Notes under the pieces: model-generated
What the model saw: the letters and a program-made list of their open reading frames with translations, nothing else
Database searches by the model: none
What the model was told of the DNA's origin: nothing
Position numbers and translations under genes: made by a program
Assembly: GCA_002794785.1 (NCBI GenBank)
Contig: NBBA01000001.1
Location: forward strand, 3,100,001 to 3,164,000
Direction of reading: 5' to 3'
DNA: 64,000 bases
DNA from: Coniferiporia sulphurascens
Lineage: Eukaryota > Basidiomycota > Agaricomycetes > Hymenochaetales > Hymenochaetaceae
Shown: positions 24,569-37,978 of the stretch, in pieces
Layout: every line of letters begins with the position of its first letter
Position numbering within the stretch: position 1 is the first letter of the stretch

Positions 24569-25957
24569 TCAGAGGACGAGGAGGAACACTGCGCCAACCA
24601 TTCCAAGGGCCATGCTGGCCATGCCCATCGTCCGCTCCGCCCCGCTTGTCGTTGAAGGCGCTGCGCCGGAACTCGTGCTGTTGGTAGTGCTGGTGCCGTT
24701 GATTTGCTTAGCGGACGCCTGGAAAGCGGTGAAGTTCTTCGGCCCATTGTCGAGCGCATTGATAGCGAACACCATGCCTGCACCACAATGTCCGGTCTGG
24801 CGGCACTGTTAAGGAAGAACATGTCAGATCCGGCGCTCGTGAGTGAGGGGACACTATTGGTTGTCACGTACATATGCCCATATTGGCGTGGTGTTGTTAA
24901 CGGTGATGGTGTAAGTCGGGAAATCGGAAGTGGAATTCACAGGCATGCTGTTGATGTGTGAGTCGAACACTTTGTTTCATGACACCAAATGAAACTCACA
25001 ATCCAGAATCAAAGCCAGGAGTGGCTGAGGTAGATCCGAGCTCCTGACACGGTGCGGCAAAGGAGGACTCCGTAATAGTGTGGTTCTTGGATTGGCTAAA
25101 TGATAGGTCCGAATTAATTTCACCTTTCATCTGGAAAGGGTATTAGCTTACAATTGGAAGACGACCACATCATTAACATCGGCGGTAATTTCTTCTGGAC
25201 TGAAGGTCAAGCTGCTGTTACCACCAACAATGACGGTGTGCGTAGCGGCAGCAGCTGAAGAGGAGCCTGTTGTTGATGCCGGCGCGCTAGTGACCGGAGT
25301 CTCCGTCACAGTTGCCGAAGGAACAGCAGACGGAATATCAGTCGGGCTCGAACTCGCCACCACCGCACTCGACGACGCAGCTGCTTGTAGGCTTGCACCG
25401 ATCGCCAAAGCGGCATTCTTGAAATTCGTAAACGAGTTTGGTGCCCCATCCTGTCCGCAGTTCACAGCGAAAACCATGCCCTGTCCACAGTGGCTTGCCG
25501 CAGTTCCAGCGGCCTGCCGACAGTAGACCCAGATCGGAGTCGTGTCATTCACGGGAATTGTGAAAGTCGGGAAGTTGTCAGTCACGTTGGCGGCAACAGG
25601 CATGCTGTGAGTAGAGCGCTTGTTAGGGTAAAGTTGCCAACGATTAGCAGGGATTGAAGACTCACAATCCAGAGTCGAAACCTCCATCCGCCAAACCACA
25701 CGGATCAGCAAACGATGACTGCGATGCGGTGTGGTTCTTCTGTTGGAAGTGGAAGACCACCTGATCACCGGGAGCGGCAGACTGGAAGTCAATGTGTGAG
25801 CGAGTGAAGGCAAAACGACATAGGCTGGTATATTTACAATCGCATCGGGGCTGAAAGCAAGGGTGCCGGACGATGAACCGACGGTGACATCGTGGATCGC
25901 AGCACGGGCAAGCGGCGCGAGGAGAAGGCCAAAGGACAGAATTGTAGAGTAGAACAT
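24569..25957 (-). CDS. Extracellular serine-rich cupredoxin, GPI-type
   Basis: Secreted protein with two plastocyanin-like domains, a family common in basidiomycete cell walls. Exons 25957-25838, 25781-25666, 25604-25152, 25095-25000, 24947-24872, 24805-24569 (365 aa). Signal peptide about residues 1-20. Domain 1 about 21-140 and domain 2 about 215-310 each keep all four type-1 copper ligands: His in KNHT, Cys in CRQ, His in HCGxGM and Met in GM. The linkers are Ser/Thr/Ala-rich. The C terminus ends in a hydrophobic stretch after a Ser/Gly-rich segment, as for a GPI signal. The intron inside the GF|MPV motif has the same position and phase in both domains, so the domains arose by duplication. 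Role in redox or adhesion unknown. Confidence 0.88.
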
Positions 25958-26655
25958 GACTTTGGAGCCGGTTTGCAAGAAATGAAGAACGAAGGGGATG
26001 TTACTTGACTAAAAGGGCAAAGATGTACTACCAGAGGACTCTGCCTTAGAAACGTGAAAAGGGAGGGACTGGAGCACCAGGCGACCTAGGAATGATGGGG
26101 GTGGGGGGAAGAGAAAGAGCCAGGGGAAGGAAGAGGTCGGGTCGCTGCTCTTAAAGGGCCGAGTGCTCGCAGAAGGCGGGGCTTCTGGAAGAGACAATAG
26201 AGGCGCAATGCCCAATGAGCACTTGTGCCTCGAGGCGAAATCTTACAGCCTGTCGCAACCTTCAATCACTTTTGCCTCGCAACCGTCTGCAATATGCATC
26301 AATCTCACGCCAGGCCTCCTGTGCGGGTATGATTGACGGCGGCGGCTGCAGCGCAGATGCGGTAGTATCGATTCCCTTTTCTGGCCAGCTTCCGGCCCAA
26401 CAAAGTCTACTTCTCGGGACGTGCCGAGCCGGTACCGTGCGCTGTGTGGCTGGACATGTGATGGCATCCGCAGATCATCTTGTTCGTTGCCACCCAAGGG
26501 CTCCTCCACTAGCGCAGGCAGTTGAGGGAAAGACCTGATCTCAGACCTTGCCTTAAACGAGCTGCGATGGACCCATCTCGCCTAAACCCCCTCCTGCTGG
26601 TACAAGCGAGCCCCGCTCAGGTTTTCTCCGACATTCTTCGCAAGGCCCGCTAAGC
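25958..26655. other. Divergent promoter region
   Basis: 698 bp between the cupredoxin gene (minus) and the MAP kinase (plus). It has a strong purine/pyrimidine-biased tract at 26090-26140. Open frames near 26215-26538 look like chance. Confidence 0.55.
26090..26140 (-). promoter_or_regulatory. CT-rich tract
   Basis: On the transcribed sense of the cupredoxin gene this is a nearly pure pyrimidine run, about 130-185 nt upstream of its ATG. CT-rich leaders are common at transcription starts of strongly expressed fungal genes. Confidence 0.4.
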
Positions 26656-28412
<1,757 letters not shown>

Positions 28413-28849
28413 GCTATCCATTAATGCTTCTGTATATTTATGTACTCTCGTGCTTCCTTTGCCGGGCGAACTAGTCAGGTGTCAGATTATACGATGGGCA
28501 TGTTCCCGGGTTCAGTATTTCCACTACATATATCCAACGTTTATGCTGCTCGTGAGTTGATTCTCGCGATGCGGACGAGTTCTCTTACAGGAAAGCTACA
28601 ATGACTAGCTAAAGAAACAGCTTGAAGGATACGAATAACAGAACGCAAGAAAAAAATATAAAACTAAAAAGAGGGAGTTAAGCGTACGACTAGTATTTCC
28701 TTGCAATTTCACGGAATTAACTCAGGGGCTTGAGTTACGAAATCAACTGAGAAAAAAGTAGATAGTTAGGGTGGAAAACATTATGAGATCGTCTTGTCTG
28801 CCCTACTGACCTCTCTTAACCCGATGTAGGCTATATGCACCTATCAGGA
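28413..28849. other. Convergent 3' intergenic region
   Basis: AT-rich 3' UTR space between the MAP kinase and the SAP-like gene. No gene or clear repeat. Confidence 0.55.
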
Positions 28850-31081
28850 CTAGTACGGTCCCCAAAAATTCATGTTCGATGTGCTGGCTATTTCATCGCG
28901 TCCGAAGTCACCAAAGCGAGTATCATTATGGAGTTCTGTGCCATACATCGTGCGTGCGGCAGGGTGTACGGGAGTATCATCACGCAAGACACCAGCTGAT
29001 GCCACGCCGAGTCCAAAGCCGAGCGCCAGAGGCATTGACGTCGGCATAACCATACGGTCTGGACCTCGCGCCTCATTTCGCATGAAGCCTCCGACGCCAG
29101 TTGTTGTAGTACTAAATGGAAGACCGAAGGCATCGTCATTGTATGGGTCAAAAGGAGATGCGATATCTCGGAAAGGACTGATGTGATCTGTCGCGACTCG
29201 GAAACGATCTGGACCCGATGAACGAGTCGGCGTGTGAGGTCGGGCTGCGACATTTGAGATACGCCGAGTTTCGACGTGGGTAGATTGTAGCCCGCTGGCG
29301 ACAGCGACATCATCCGATACTTTCAGTCCACGAGAACCGGCCTTCATTGCCGATCCTGGAGAAAAGGGCTCGTGCTCCTCAAAAAAATTGAACAAGTCAT
29401 CGCGAGGTGTGGATGAAGTGGCCTGACGGAAACTGAAGTTGAAAATGCCTTCGTCCGTCTGGACATCCTGCGTCACGTCAAGCGACTCGCTGAAACGCTC
29501 CCGTAAATGTGTTGCAGGTGGTGTACCAACTGAGGGAACTGTTGAAGGGTCTAAAGAAGTGCCGGCAGACGTCGTGGACTCTTCACTACTTTCTCGGTCA
29601 TGAGATGCGCCGTCTGGGTTACGAATGGAACCTGTGACTTTTTCTTGGAGAGGTCTGCGTTCCAGGCCAACTCGAGCACGTTTCGCGCTAGGATGGTGAG
29701 GTCTCGAAGGATCTGCTTCTGATGATCCTCCATCTCCATCCGTATCGATCCTCTCTATCATGACTCGTTTACCCGATGCATTAGAATGCCTAGAAGGAGT
29801 TGACATTGGGCTTGGCGCCGGACTTTTGTCTGCTTGGGGTATCTGGGTTACTGTCTGTATAGTGGGCGCTGAGGACGTTTTGTTGGGCGACAGCGAATTT
29901 GTATTGCTTTCGCTTAATGGGACCGACACCCGCCTGCACTATGTTAGCGACACAAACGAACGAAATAGGCATGGACACACACCTTGCCAATTTGCCCTTC
30001 GCAATTGCACTCGACGAAGCCGATCCAGTCAATTGATCGAGAGCTTCCTTCAGTGTTCTCAATTGGTCCTGAAGCAAGAATACCTTTGAGACGTCCCCAC
30101 GCAAGGCTATGAGTTCCATCCTGTATATGTTAAGTTCTCCGCGAAGAGTCATGACCTCTTCTTCGCGCTGCTGTAAAGAGGCCTTAAGCCAGACAACCTG
30201 CGATGGCAGATCTTTAAGAGAGTCGAATTGTTGTTTAATCTCAGCATCTCGAATAACCGACTCCAGTCTATCTAACCGAACAACGATATCATGATCTCCA
30301 ATCAGGGACGTATCCGTTTGTTGGGATTCGTGGGAAGGTTCCTGCACAGTGTACTGAGCACTATGCAGCTGAGCAATGGTCCCAGAGTCTATCGATGCGA
30401 CCCAAGTTGTCAGCAACTAAACAGATCAGCTACAAAGGAAAGGCAACGAACCTTCATCAATGGTTTCCTCAGAAGGCCCAATCGAGCGATTGTTCCCACT
30501 TCGTTTCAATTTAGAGGAACCCGAGTGCCCTCTAGCAGGCCTTGCACCTGAGCCTCCTGCAGCGAGGGGCCTCCCTACACCAAGACGGTATTGTGTGACT
30601 TTCGATTTGCTCGTACGCGGAGCCGCGCCGGCTATGCCAGCTGAGTGTCTTTGCGCGCTGCTATCGTTAGAGACGTGGGATGTTATAGCACTTGACCCAG
30701 AGACACCCCTGGATCGCAGGGTTGAAGCTCTGCTTGACGAACGCGTGGATACACGGCGAACGGGAGTGGGCACATGTTGTGGCTGCGGCTGAGGCGGACG
30801 AACAAGCGGCGACATATTTGAGCTTCAGGACTATCAGAGAAAGCCAGTGAAGGGTGAATAAAGTGAGCGCACTGGATGGAGTCGAGAAGAAGCTCGATGA
30901 GGGCGTCTGTCTTCATATTAGCCCGGACTCCATAATCCTAGCAAAAGTCGAAGAGGACTGAGCCCGTTGTACAACAAGGGAACCGAGTGACCAGACCATA
31001 TACCTTGCATAATCTTTGGATATCGGCGCGCTTGAGGCCGGTTAGCTCTTCGCGAGTGTATGGGTGACCCGCTGGATTCAT
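28850..31081 (-). CDS. SAP-like, coiled-coil protein
   Basis: Exons 31081-31004, 30937-30873, 30822-30452, 30388-29983, 29933-28850 (667 aa). Residues about 5-47 read as a SAP-like helix-turn-helix (EELTGLKRADIQRLCK, then KTDALIELLLD), a small DNA- or RNA-binding fold. A Ser/Arg-rich basic stretch follows. Residues about 190-300 form a coiled coil (LDRLESVIRD, LKASLQQREEEV, LLQDQLRTLKEALDQL). The long C-terminal half is Ser/Pro-rich and probably disordered, with PFRDIASPFDPYNDD-like patches. This suggests a nuclear or chromatin-linked scaffold, which is inference. Divergent from the LIM gene, 241 bp apart. Confidence 0.75.
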
Positions 31082-31176
31082 GCTGCAGATGGTCAAGGAG
31101 AGAGGTCGAGGTGACGGTCTTAGGTCTAGGAATTCGAATGGCCAAATCGAACGGTTACGTACGCGACGAACAACGG

Positions 31177-31184
31177 TCACGTGA
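31177..31184. promoter_or_regulatory. TCACGTGA in divergent promoter
   Basis: Perfect palindrome within the 241-bp shared promoter of the SAP-like and LIM genes, and the same box as near the reductase start. Confidence 0.45.
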
Positions 31185-31322
31185 TCGCGTCTTCCGCGTG
31201 CCCACCGCACACTGCCGTTGGATTTCCGAGTCCTCATCTCTCTCTGGTGACTCCTGAGCCGCCCGTAGTGTTACCACTTATTACTACGGCACGCCTGCAG
31301 GTTCAAGCGGTCGAAAACAGTC

Positions 31323-33983
31323 ATGGGCTTCTGTCGGAGGTGCGGGGACATCGTCGTCGGTGCTCGTTGTAAATGTACGTCTGCGCTCGTTATTGTATTC
31401 TGGTAGCTTACAGCAACCTCTGTTTCAGGCGGCGGATTAGCTGTCGGTGAGTCCACTTCCTGCATCCCCGGCCTCGATCGTCTCGCCTACGACCTTCTTC
31501 AGCTCCCTCCGTCGACTTCTCCCAAACGACCACGGACCGCAAGCAACCTGACGTTTGGTCCCGCACCTACGTTCGTTCGACAGACTCAACTCCGTCACCG
31601 GCTAGGGAACGCTCCTCAACGCTACCGTCATCCAGCGCATCATTGTCACGCCCTTCCAACGACCTCCTGAAGCCTGTGCGTCCCCAGGGCGCCCACTTTC
31701 CACGTTCATCTTTAGGAAGCAAAATCTCATCACATATAGAGTCGACATTGGCGCAACAGTCCTTGACGCCCGCTAAGAATAATTCAAATGAACCAGATGG
31801 GGATAACATCTCTACCCCTGCCGATGATATTCTACCTGATCCCTATACGTCTACTCTTTCCAAGGCCTATGGTTCTGTGCTCCAGCCTAAAGAATCCCTG
31901 ACTACTTTCACTTGCTATATTTGTTTAACGCCTTTCCCTCCTGATGCAACTATTTATCCTGACCCCACCGACCCGACCACCACCACTCATTTTCTCTGCA
32001 AGCCGTGTTTTATTACAAATGGTGGCGCTAAGGGCAATTGTGCCTCTTGTCTGCGTCCCGTTCTCATACTTTCAAGCGAAGGGGGCTTTGTCCAGAATGC
32101 CGGCCGTATTTGGCACAGGCGTTGCTTCCGCTGCGACGCTTGTTACAAAGATATTGGCGACACTCCTATGGTTGATTTACTGGGTCGACCTTCTTGTGAA
32201 GACTGCTTCGACTCCTGTCTCAAACGTCCAACAACAACGAACAGCCCAAGTCCAAGACGCACTCCCAACACCCCAAACAGTGTGGAGAAACGAAGTAATC
32301 TCGGCGGCATGAAAGGCAGTGGCCGGGAAGGCAGCCCAGCAATCGAGGAACTTCAGCAACGCCTCGGAATTAAGGGACGCGAGAGCTCAACGCTTGTTGG
32401 GCACTCGGCTCCAGCTACGACGATAGCTGCGAGTCCAATTTTGAAGAGCAGTATCAACTTTCCCGAAGACTCTCCCACTAAACCTTCGGGTGCCAGCCCA
32501 AGAGGTCGGTACGAGAAATTCCGTCTTTCGGACTCAAAGTCGCCGAGTATTTTCAGCCCCTCTCCTCGCGTAGACAACAACCCCGTTGCAGAGATGGAAC
32601 GTCGTCTGTTACGGCGATCGTACGCAGGCTCCCCGAGTATAAGATCGATTTCTTCAACAACTTCCTTCTCCCGGGACTCAGCCAGCGTCGCTTCATCCAC
32701 ACCTGACCTCACAGACCATTCGGACACAAATACCAACTTCTCTGCACCCCCGACCCCTTCGATGGATAGCCCACCGCGGTTCGGCAATGACGTGGCCTCG
32801 CACAGAACGCCCACCAAGGCGCCTTACACATCTTCGACGTCTCAGACGAATATGTCCCCCACGAAGGTAGCAATGAGCTCCCCCTCGACACTTTGCGCGA
32901 AATGCTTCAAGCCACTATTTAGAACGCAAGGCGGAGGCAAATTTGTCACTGTTCCAGAAGAGTCAGCAAAATGCCTTCCGCCAAAAAGCTTCCACGTTGA
33001 ATGCTTCCGGTGCGCGGTGTGTGACGACCCATTTGAAGAGACCAAAAATGGACAGGCCGTCTTCGTACGCACCTCGACCGGATGCTGTCATGTCGGTGTG
33101 AGTCTTCGACATCGCTCGTTCAATTCGTCCGTTCTCAAATATTATAGTGTGCTACACCCGAGAGAATAGTGATACAACCTTTGAGGACCAAGTCTTCTTC
33201 GATATCCCTCGCGTCAACACCAAGTAGACAGGAGCGTCCCCTGAGGACAGCGCCCCCCGCAATAGATTCCTTCCCAAGGTTCGGGGGCAGCACGACTTGT
33301 CCTGGCTGTCGTATTTCTGTCTCGCCGATGGAGCGCGGTGTAGTCCCAGGCCCGCAGGGTAGTAGATGGCATGCTTCTTGCCTGGTTTGCGGGGGGAAAG
33401 GTGCCGTCGTGGGCCCACGTCGCGACCCGAGTACGCCGGGATGTGGCAAACGCCTTGATAGTGCTGCAAAAACCGACAGGGAAGGGGGTGTCTGGTGTCG
33501 CGAGTGTCTGGTATGTTGCCTAATTCCCCTTTTTTTTGATATCTACGTTTGTTGAATTGTTCTTTTGCAATCTATTCATACACGTGTTCTTAGTTGCTCA
33601 TCCCGAGCTCCCCACTGGAATCGCCAATACGGCCTTTGGTAGCGTCGCATACTGGAGGCACGTCTTTCCAGCGTTTCCCCGGGAACGAGGGGATTATGTC
33701 ACAGCTTACGGGGACGACGACCATTGCCAGACAGTTCACGGGGATGGACGCTTTGACGAGTCAGTTGACCGGGGGCGGGCTAAATCCTACACGTCAGCTA
33801 GGAGGTCGGTCGTCAAGTCCGACAAAGATGTCGTTGAGTGGGGGAATTGAGGGGCGGCGAGCCGCGTTTCCGCGTCCGAAGAGCGTGGTTGGTATGCGCG
33901 GAAAGAGCGTGGACGAGGGACGAGGAATGTACTTGGTAAGACAGCTGACGGGTGGTGGCGGGGAGGGACAGCTGGGGTTATAA
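31323..33983 (+). CDS. LIM-domain protein
   Basis: Exons 31323-31374, 31429-31446, 31503-33097, 33148-33510, 33594-33983 (805 aa). The N terminus has a Cys knuckle (FCRRCGDI, then CKCGG) whose second half needs an 18-nt exon. LIM-type zinc modules follow: CASC to CEDC near 130-190, with WHRRCFRCDAC in the centre; CAKC with FHVECFRCAVC near 430-490; CPGC with WHASCLVC to WCREC near 530-600. Between them lie long Ser/Pro/Thr-rich linkers. The C-terminal 150 residues carry QLTG repeats. LIM modules bind proteins, and paxillin-like fungal proteins act in the actin ring. That assignment is inference. Confidence 0.85.
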
Positions 33984-34788
33984 CTTGCCAAGTCGATGTT
34001 CTGACGCGGACTTCGACTGGAAGTATGCCGTCAGACTTCTTTCTATAGCGAACAGGATCAGAGAACGACGTTATCATTAACCGTTGCGATTTGCGGATAC
34101 ACGCCTAGTGATTGATTTTTACTGCGTCTTGAGAAGATGTTTTTCTGCACTTTATGAACGCTCTTGGTATTATTAGTGTAACTGACCGCAGTCGTTTGAT
34201 AATGTACGATTATTCCTGTGTGTCTTGGTGTCATGACTGTTGGAACTTGGAGGGCGCCCACTTTCCTAAAAAGGGAAGTGTCACCAAGGCAATTCGAAGT
34301 AGAGACCGCGGTCAGTGCGATCGCGGAAGGAATATATTGAGTTGAATACATAACCAAACCGTATTTTGTTCGCTGCAACGTACAGCTCCCTTCTGCGAAC
34401 ATTCCGTCTCTTTTGTTCTCTCCATCTCTCCCTCTTTTCTTTCTGTCTTAACCCGCAAAGCTCTGGGCCAACTCGTGCGCGAGACCGCCTGCGTCAGACC
34501 TCAATCTCGCGCGAGACCGCGACTTGGATGCGTCCTGGTGCAGCAGTCCGACGCTCGTTTTTCGCGCTCTGCCAAACCCTGCTTGCTTGCTGATTTCTTT
34601 CAAGGCCTGGGTGGCCGTGCCTCCTCAGCCACTTCACGTCCTTCAACTTCGTTCTTTTTCTTTCTCGCGAGGACTGTGCTGGATCTTTCGTTTGAATTTT
34701 CGTCTTTTCTGCGCAGTATATTCTGCGCTTTCTGCCTGGTTGACCCTTCGTATAGACCGTCCTTGCCGTTTTCGCGTCGCTCGTTCTC
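33984..34788. other. Tandem intergenic region
   Basis: 805 bp with the LIM 3' UTR and the promoter of the seven-TM gene. Open frames on both strands near 34366-34876 are not supported. Pyrimidine-rich between about 34390 and 34450, upstream of the next gene. Confidence 0.5.
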
Positions 34789-37690
34789 ATGTCTAGGCAT
34801 CTCGTTCCACCGATATTGTTTCAGCTATTTGTTGTCTCCGCGCAAGCTCGTACACTGGCATACCCTTCGTCACTGACACTAACCTCAGATACTGCCGTGC
34901 GTGGTCAAATCGTTATGCTCAATTGCCTTATTATGAATTAACACGTCGATCATTTCTAACTCAGTTCGCGTACATTCTCGCGGACATTCCCTTCCTCTCT
35001 GTAGGCTTAGTTGCCTTTGGGGTTTTCACTTTCTTCTTTGTTATGCGCAGAATTAATTGGTTCGTCTGGTCCTCGACCTCTCAAAGGTTTCAAAGCTAAC
35101 TGTGCCCTTCAGGATCACAAGCTACATCCACTTTTCGGTCTTCCTTGCATTTCTTGCGGCGATCTTTGATTTGAGCCAAATAGTTCGCAGGGGCTACTGG
35201 GAGGTCACACACGACCTTGGTGTATCTTCAGTTGATGCTCTCGTCATCTTGCGCGAACTCAGTCACGCGTCCTCGTTTGGGATGCGATACCTGTTCTTCT
35301 GGATGTTCATAGCGGAGCCACCGCGCGGCGAGCTACCTCTCGTCCCTATTCTGGACGAGCGCAGACCGAATTTTATCTCCCTTGAAACTGATTCTACCTT
35401 ACATAGCGGGAGCTGGGCGCGCTGGAGCTATCTGGGATCCCTGATCAAGTGGTCGTTACTGCTCCTGACGCTGGCTGTTCCGGTGCTTCAGGCACTGTGG
35501 AGGCTCGTGGACGCATTCAATTCGGAAGGGCCAATCTACTTCGTTGAGGAGTCAATCCAGATGTCACTTTCGGCCGCTTTTATTCTCAAGCTGTTCGCCA
35601 ATACGGTTATATCACCCCTGACCCCGCGCTGGAAGACATTACGCGACTATTCGCCTGTATTATTGGCCCTCCTTTTCGGCATGGGAGTGGCCGTCGGAAA
35701 TATTTTGTGTTGTAAGCCTAGTATTGGTACAGGAGTTGGCGTTGACTAACGAACGATGATTCTTTTCATCAGTCAGATTCTCCGAAACGACTCTTGGGCG
35801 ATTTTTTCAGACAGTCGAGCTGTATATCCTTATTCTCTTCGTTTTAATCTCCTCATTCTACAAAGTGCCTGTGCGTTCCAGTGTGATAGCCGAGCTTGTC
35901 CGTCGTAAGGTGGCAGCCGCGGGGTACCGTGATTTGGAAGCCGACAATGCGAAAATCCCGCAGACCCAATTCTCGATGATGCAGGCGCCAGGCCCGTCGG
36001 CGGTTATCAGCGAATTACGCGAAAGTGGTTCGGCTGGACGTCTCTCACAGTCGGGACGTTTAAACATTGCGCAACGCATATCCCACAGTTCTATATTTTC
36101 CTCTCGGATCACATCGCGTCTACAAGGGTCTATTCAAATGCGCCAAGAAAACAGCAAGGAGGAGGGCGATCAGCGTCGTTTATGGAATCAAGACGAAGCG
36201 GAGGGCGGAGTGAGCCCAGGAGGGCAAACAAGTATTCGCGCTTCTCTCGAACAAACGCCCACTCAAACGCCTGTTGCCGAGGCCAGGGAGGCGCCGGGCT
36301 GGAGAGACCCAGTACTAACGTCCGTTGTGAGGGATGAACAGGGAGTGCGAGTCATGAAGGAAATGGAAATTCGTTCATCCGCGCCCACGGTCGGTGTTAC
36401 AGAAAAGGCGAAGAGAATGTCAGTCCCGCAAATAATTGAATCGAGCGATGACGCCTCAGTATATACAACCGACTTTGACCCTCGTCGTTCAAGAGCTGGA
36501 CCTGCTTATACTCGAAACACGACTGATTCGCCCATTTATGGTCTGGACGGGATAATCCGAAATCTTCAGATTGATACTGCTGGCACGATCCGGGAGAGCA
36601 ATATTAGCTCTATACGATCGTCTGGGATGGAGAGCTTGCTGCGTCAGCAACAAGAACTAGAAAAGAGCATTGCAGGCTTACGGACTTTCTCTTCAGGCTC
36701 GAATTCCCGCCCGATCTCAAGGATGCTGTCAGATTCTCTGAGAAGCGAGTTCTCGCTATCTAACTTTCCAGAGCCCCCGTTCTTTGCAACATCAGAACCA
36801 CGAAATGCAGGGCAAGTCGTTATGGACATGGACGCGGTGCCTGCGTCGGAGGACGCACGCAATCTCTCCGAGAACTCCATGGCTCTTAGCGTGACAAGCG
36901 AGAATAGTTTGGTGGTAGATGACGTTCCTTTCCAACTCGTACCACCGCGTATGCCCGCAGCATTAGGAGATTTATCGGGCAAGCCGCAGAATCTGTCTGT
37001 ACCTTCCATAGCACGTGAGAGCTTAGACTCCGTCTTCGACACTCCGGGCCCTAGTCGCGCTGCTCGCTTAGACTCGCAAGGAACGCAGTACGACGTCACA
37101 TCGTTCATCGGCGGTAAGTAGATAGAGTTTTATGCATCGCATACGCCATTTAGGGAAAAAATCACTCATTCTCTACTTCCATAGGGCTGACGGCTCCCGG
37201 GTCGGAAAGGTATTCTCCTTTGGCGGGGATTGCAGAGCGTGAGCGATCGACGGACTCGGATACGGATAGCGTCATTCCCGCGACTATAGCAGAGATAACA
37301 CGTGTTCAGGTTGTTGAGGGGCGCCGGCCTGCTGAGGCAGCCGGCGTGAATGGCGGTTCAAAGGATGTTTCCAATTTCCCTCCGTCGGACAGAAGTCCTC
37401 CGTCGCTGGTCGTGACTTCTGACCCAGCTGTTCCGTCCTCGGGAGTAGCACAAAGACAGCCACGGCTCTCTCGGCCATTGCAGCAGGGCTCACTCGGTTT
37501 CGGGAGGGGACGTGGTCTCCCGACGGGGCCTCGTGGACGGCTGGAAATTAGCAATCCACTGCCAAAGGGTCCGGACGTCTTGGATGAGCGAGTCGCATAT
37601 CGACGGCCGCGTCCGGCGCCGCTCGTGCTGCAGGACGGAAGCGAGCCGCAGCCGCCGACGTCGGACCCCTCGCGGAGCGGGTATTTCTGA
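34789..37690 (+). CDS. Seven-TM protein with very long tail
   Basis: Exons 34889-35059, 35113-35711, 35773-37113, 37185-37690, plus a tentative first exon 34789-34796 giving Met-Ser-Arg through a GC-AG intron (874 aa). Seven hydrophobic segments lie in residues about 20-270: FAYILADIPFLSVGLVAFGV, SYIHFSVFLAFLAAIF, FGMRYLFFWMFIA, KWSLLLLTLAVPVLQAL, LSAAFILKLFANTVI, VLLALLFGMGVAVGNIL and LYILILFVLISSFY. The remaining 600 residues are Ser/Pro/Arg-rich, with a short coiled coil near 555-580. I do not recognise the family. The topology resembles a receptor or regulated transport protein but no diagnostic motif was found. The 5' end is the weak point. Confidence 0.75.
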
Positions 37691-37915
37691 TTCTAGGTGT
37701 ATTTCTCGTCTTTTTGTTTAAAAATGATTTATTATCGACCTGTGCCGCGGCTGGAATTGCAAACGAGCGGAGGGGGTCCTGAAGATCTTCTGTACATAAA
37801 GAACGCATAGGAAGTGTATCGATTATTAGACTGGACATGGTGGCAGGGCTTACGTAGTGCTGACCGGAATTTCCCAGTTTGGAGTATACTGTGTGTATGT
37901 ATGTATAGCAGATCG

Positions 37916-37923
37916 TGACGTCA
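37916..37923. promoter_or_regulatory. CRE-like TGACGTCA
   Basis: Perfect TGACGTCA 55 bp upstream of the J-protein ATG, preceded by a short GTAT-rich stretch. It is the second copy in the window, after the one at 4119. Confidence 0.5.
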
Positions 37924-37978
37924 GACGCACAGCTCGACCAAGCGCCTCTGAATTCCCCCTCCCTGACCTCTTACCACA

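Noticed and set aside
26215..26538. 107-residue open frame in the divergent promoter
   Set aside because: Cys/Arg-rich chance composition, no signal peptide pattern, and it sits between two clear promoters.
31375..31413. A 39-nt intron in the LIM gene
   Set aside because: Too short. The acceptor at 31428 gives a 54-nt intron and completes the CKCGG zinc knuckle.
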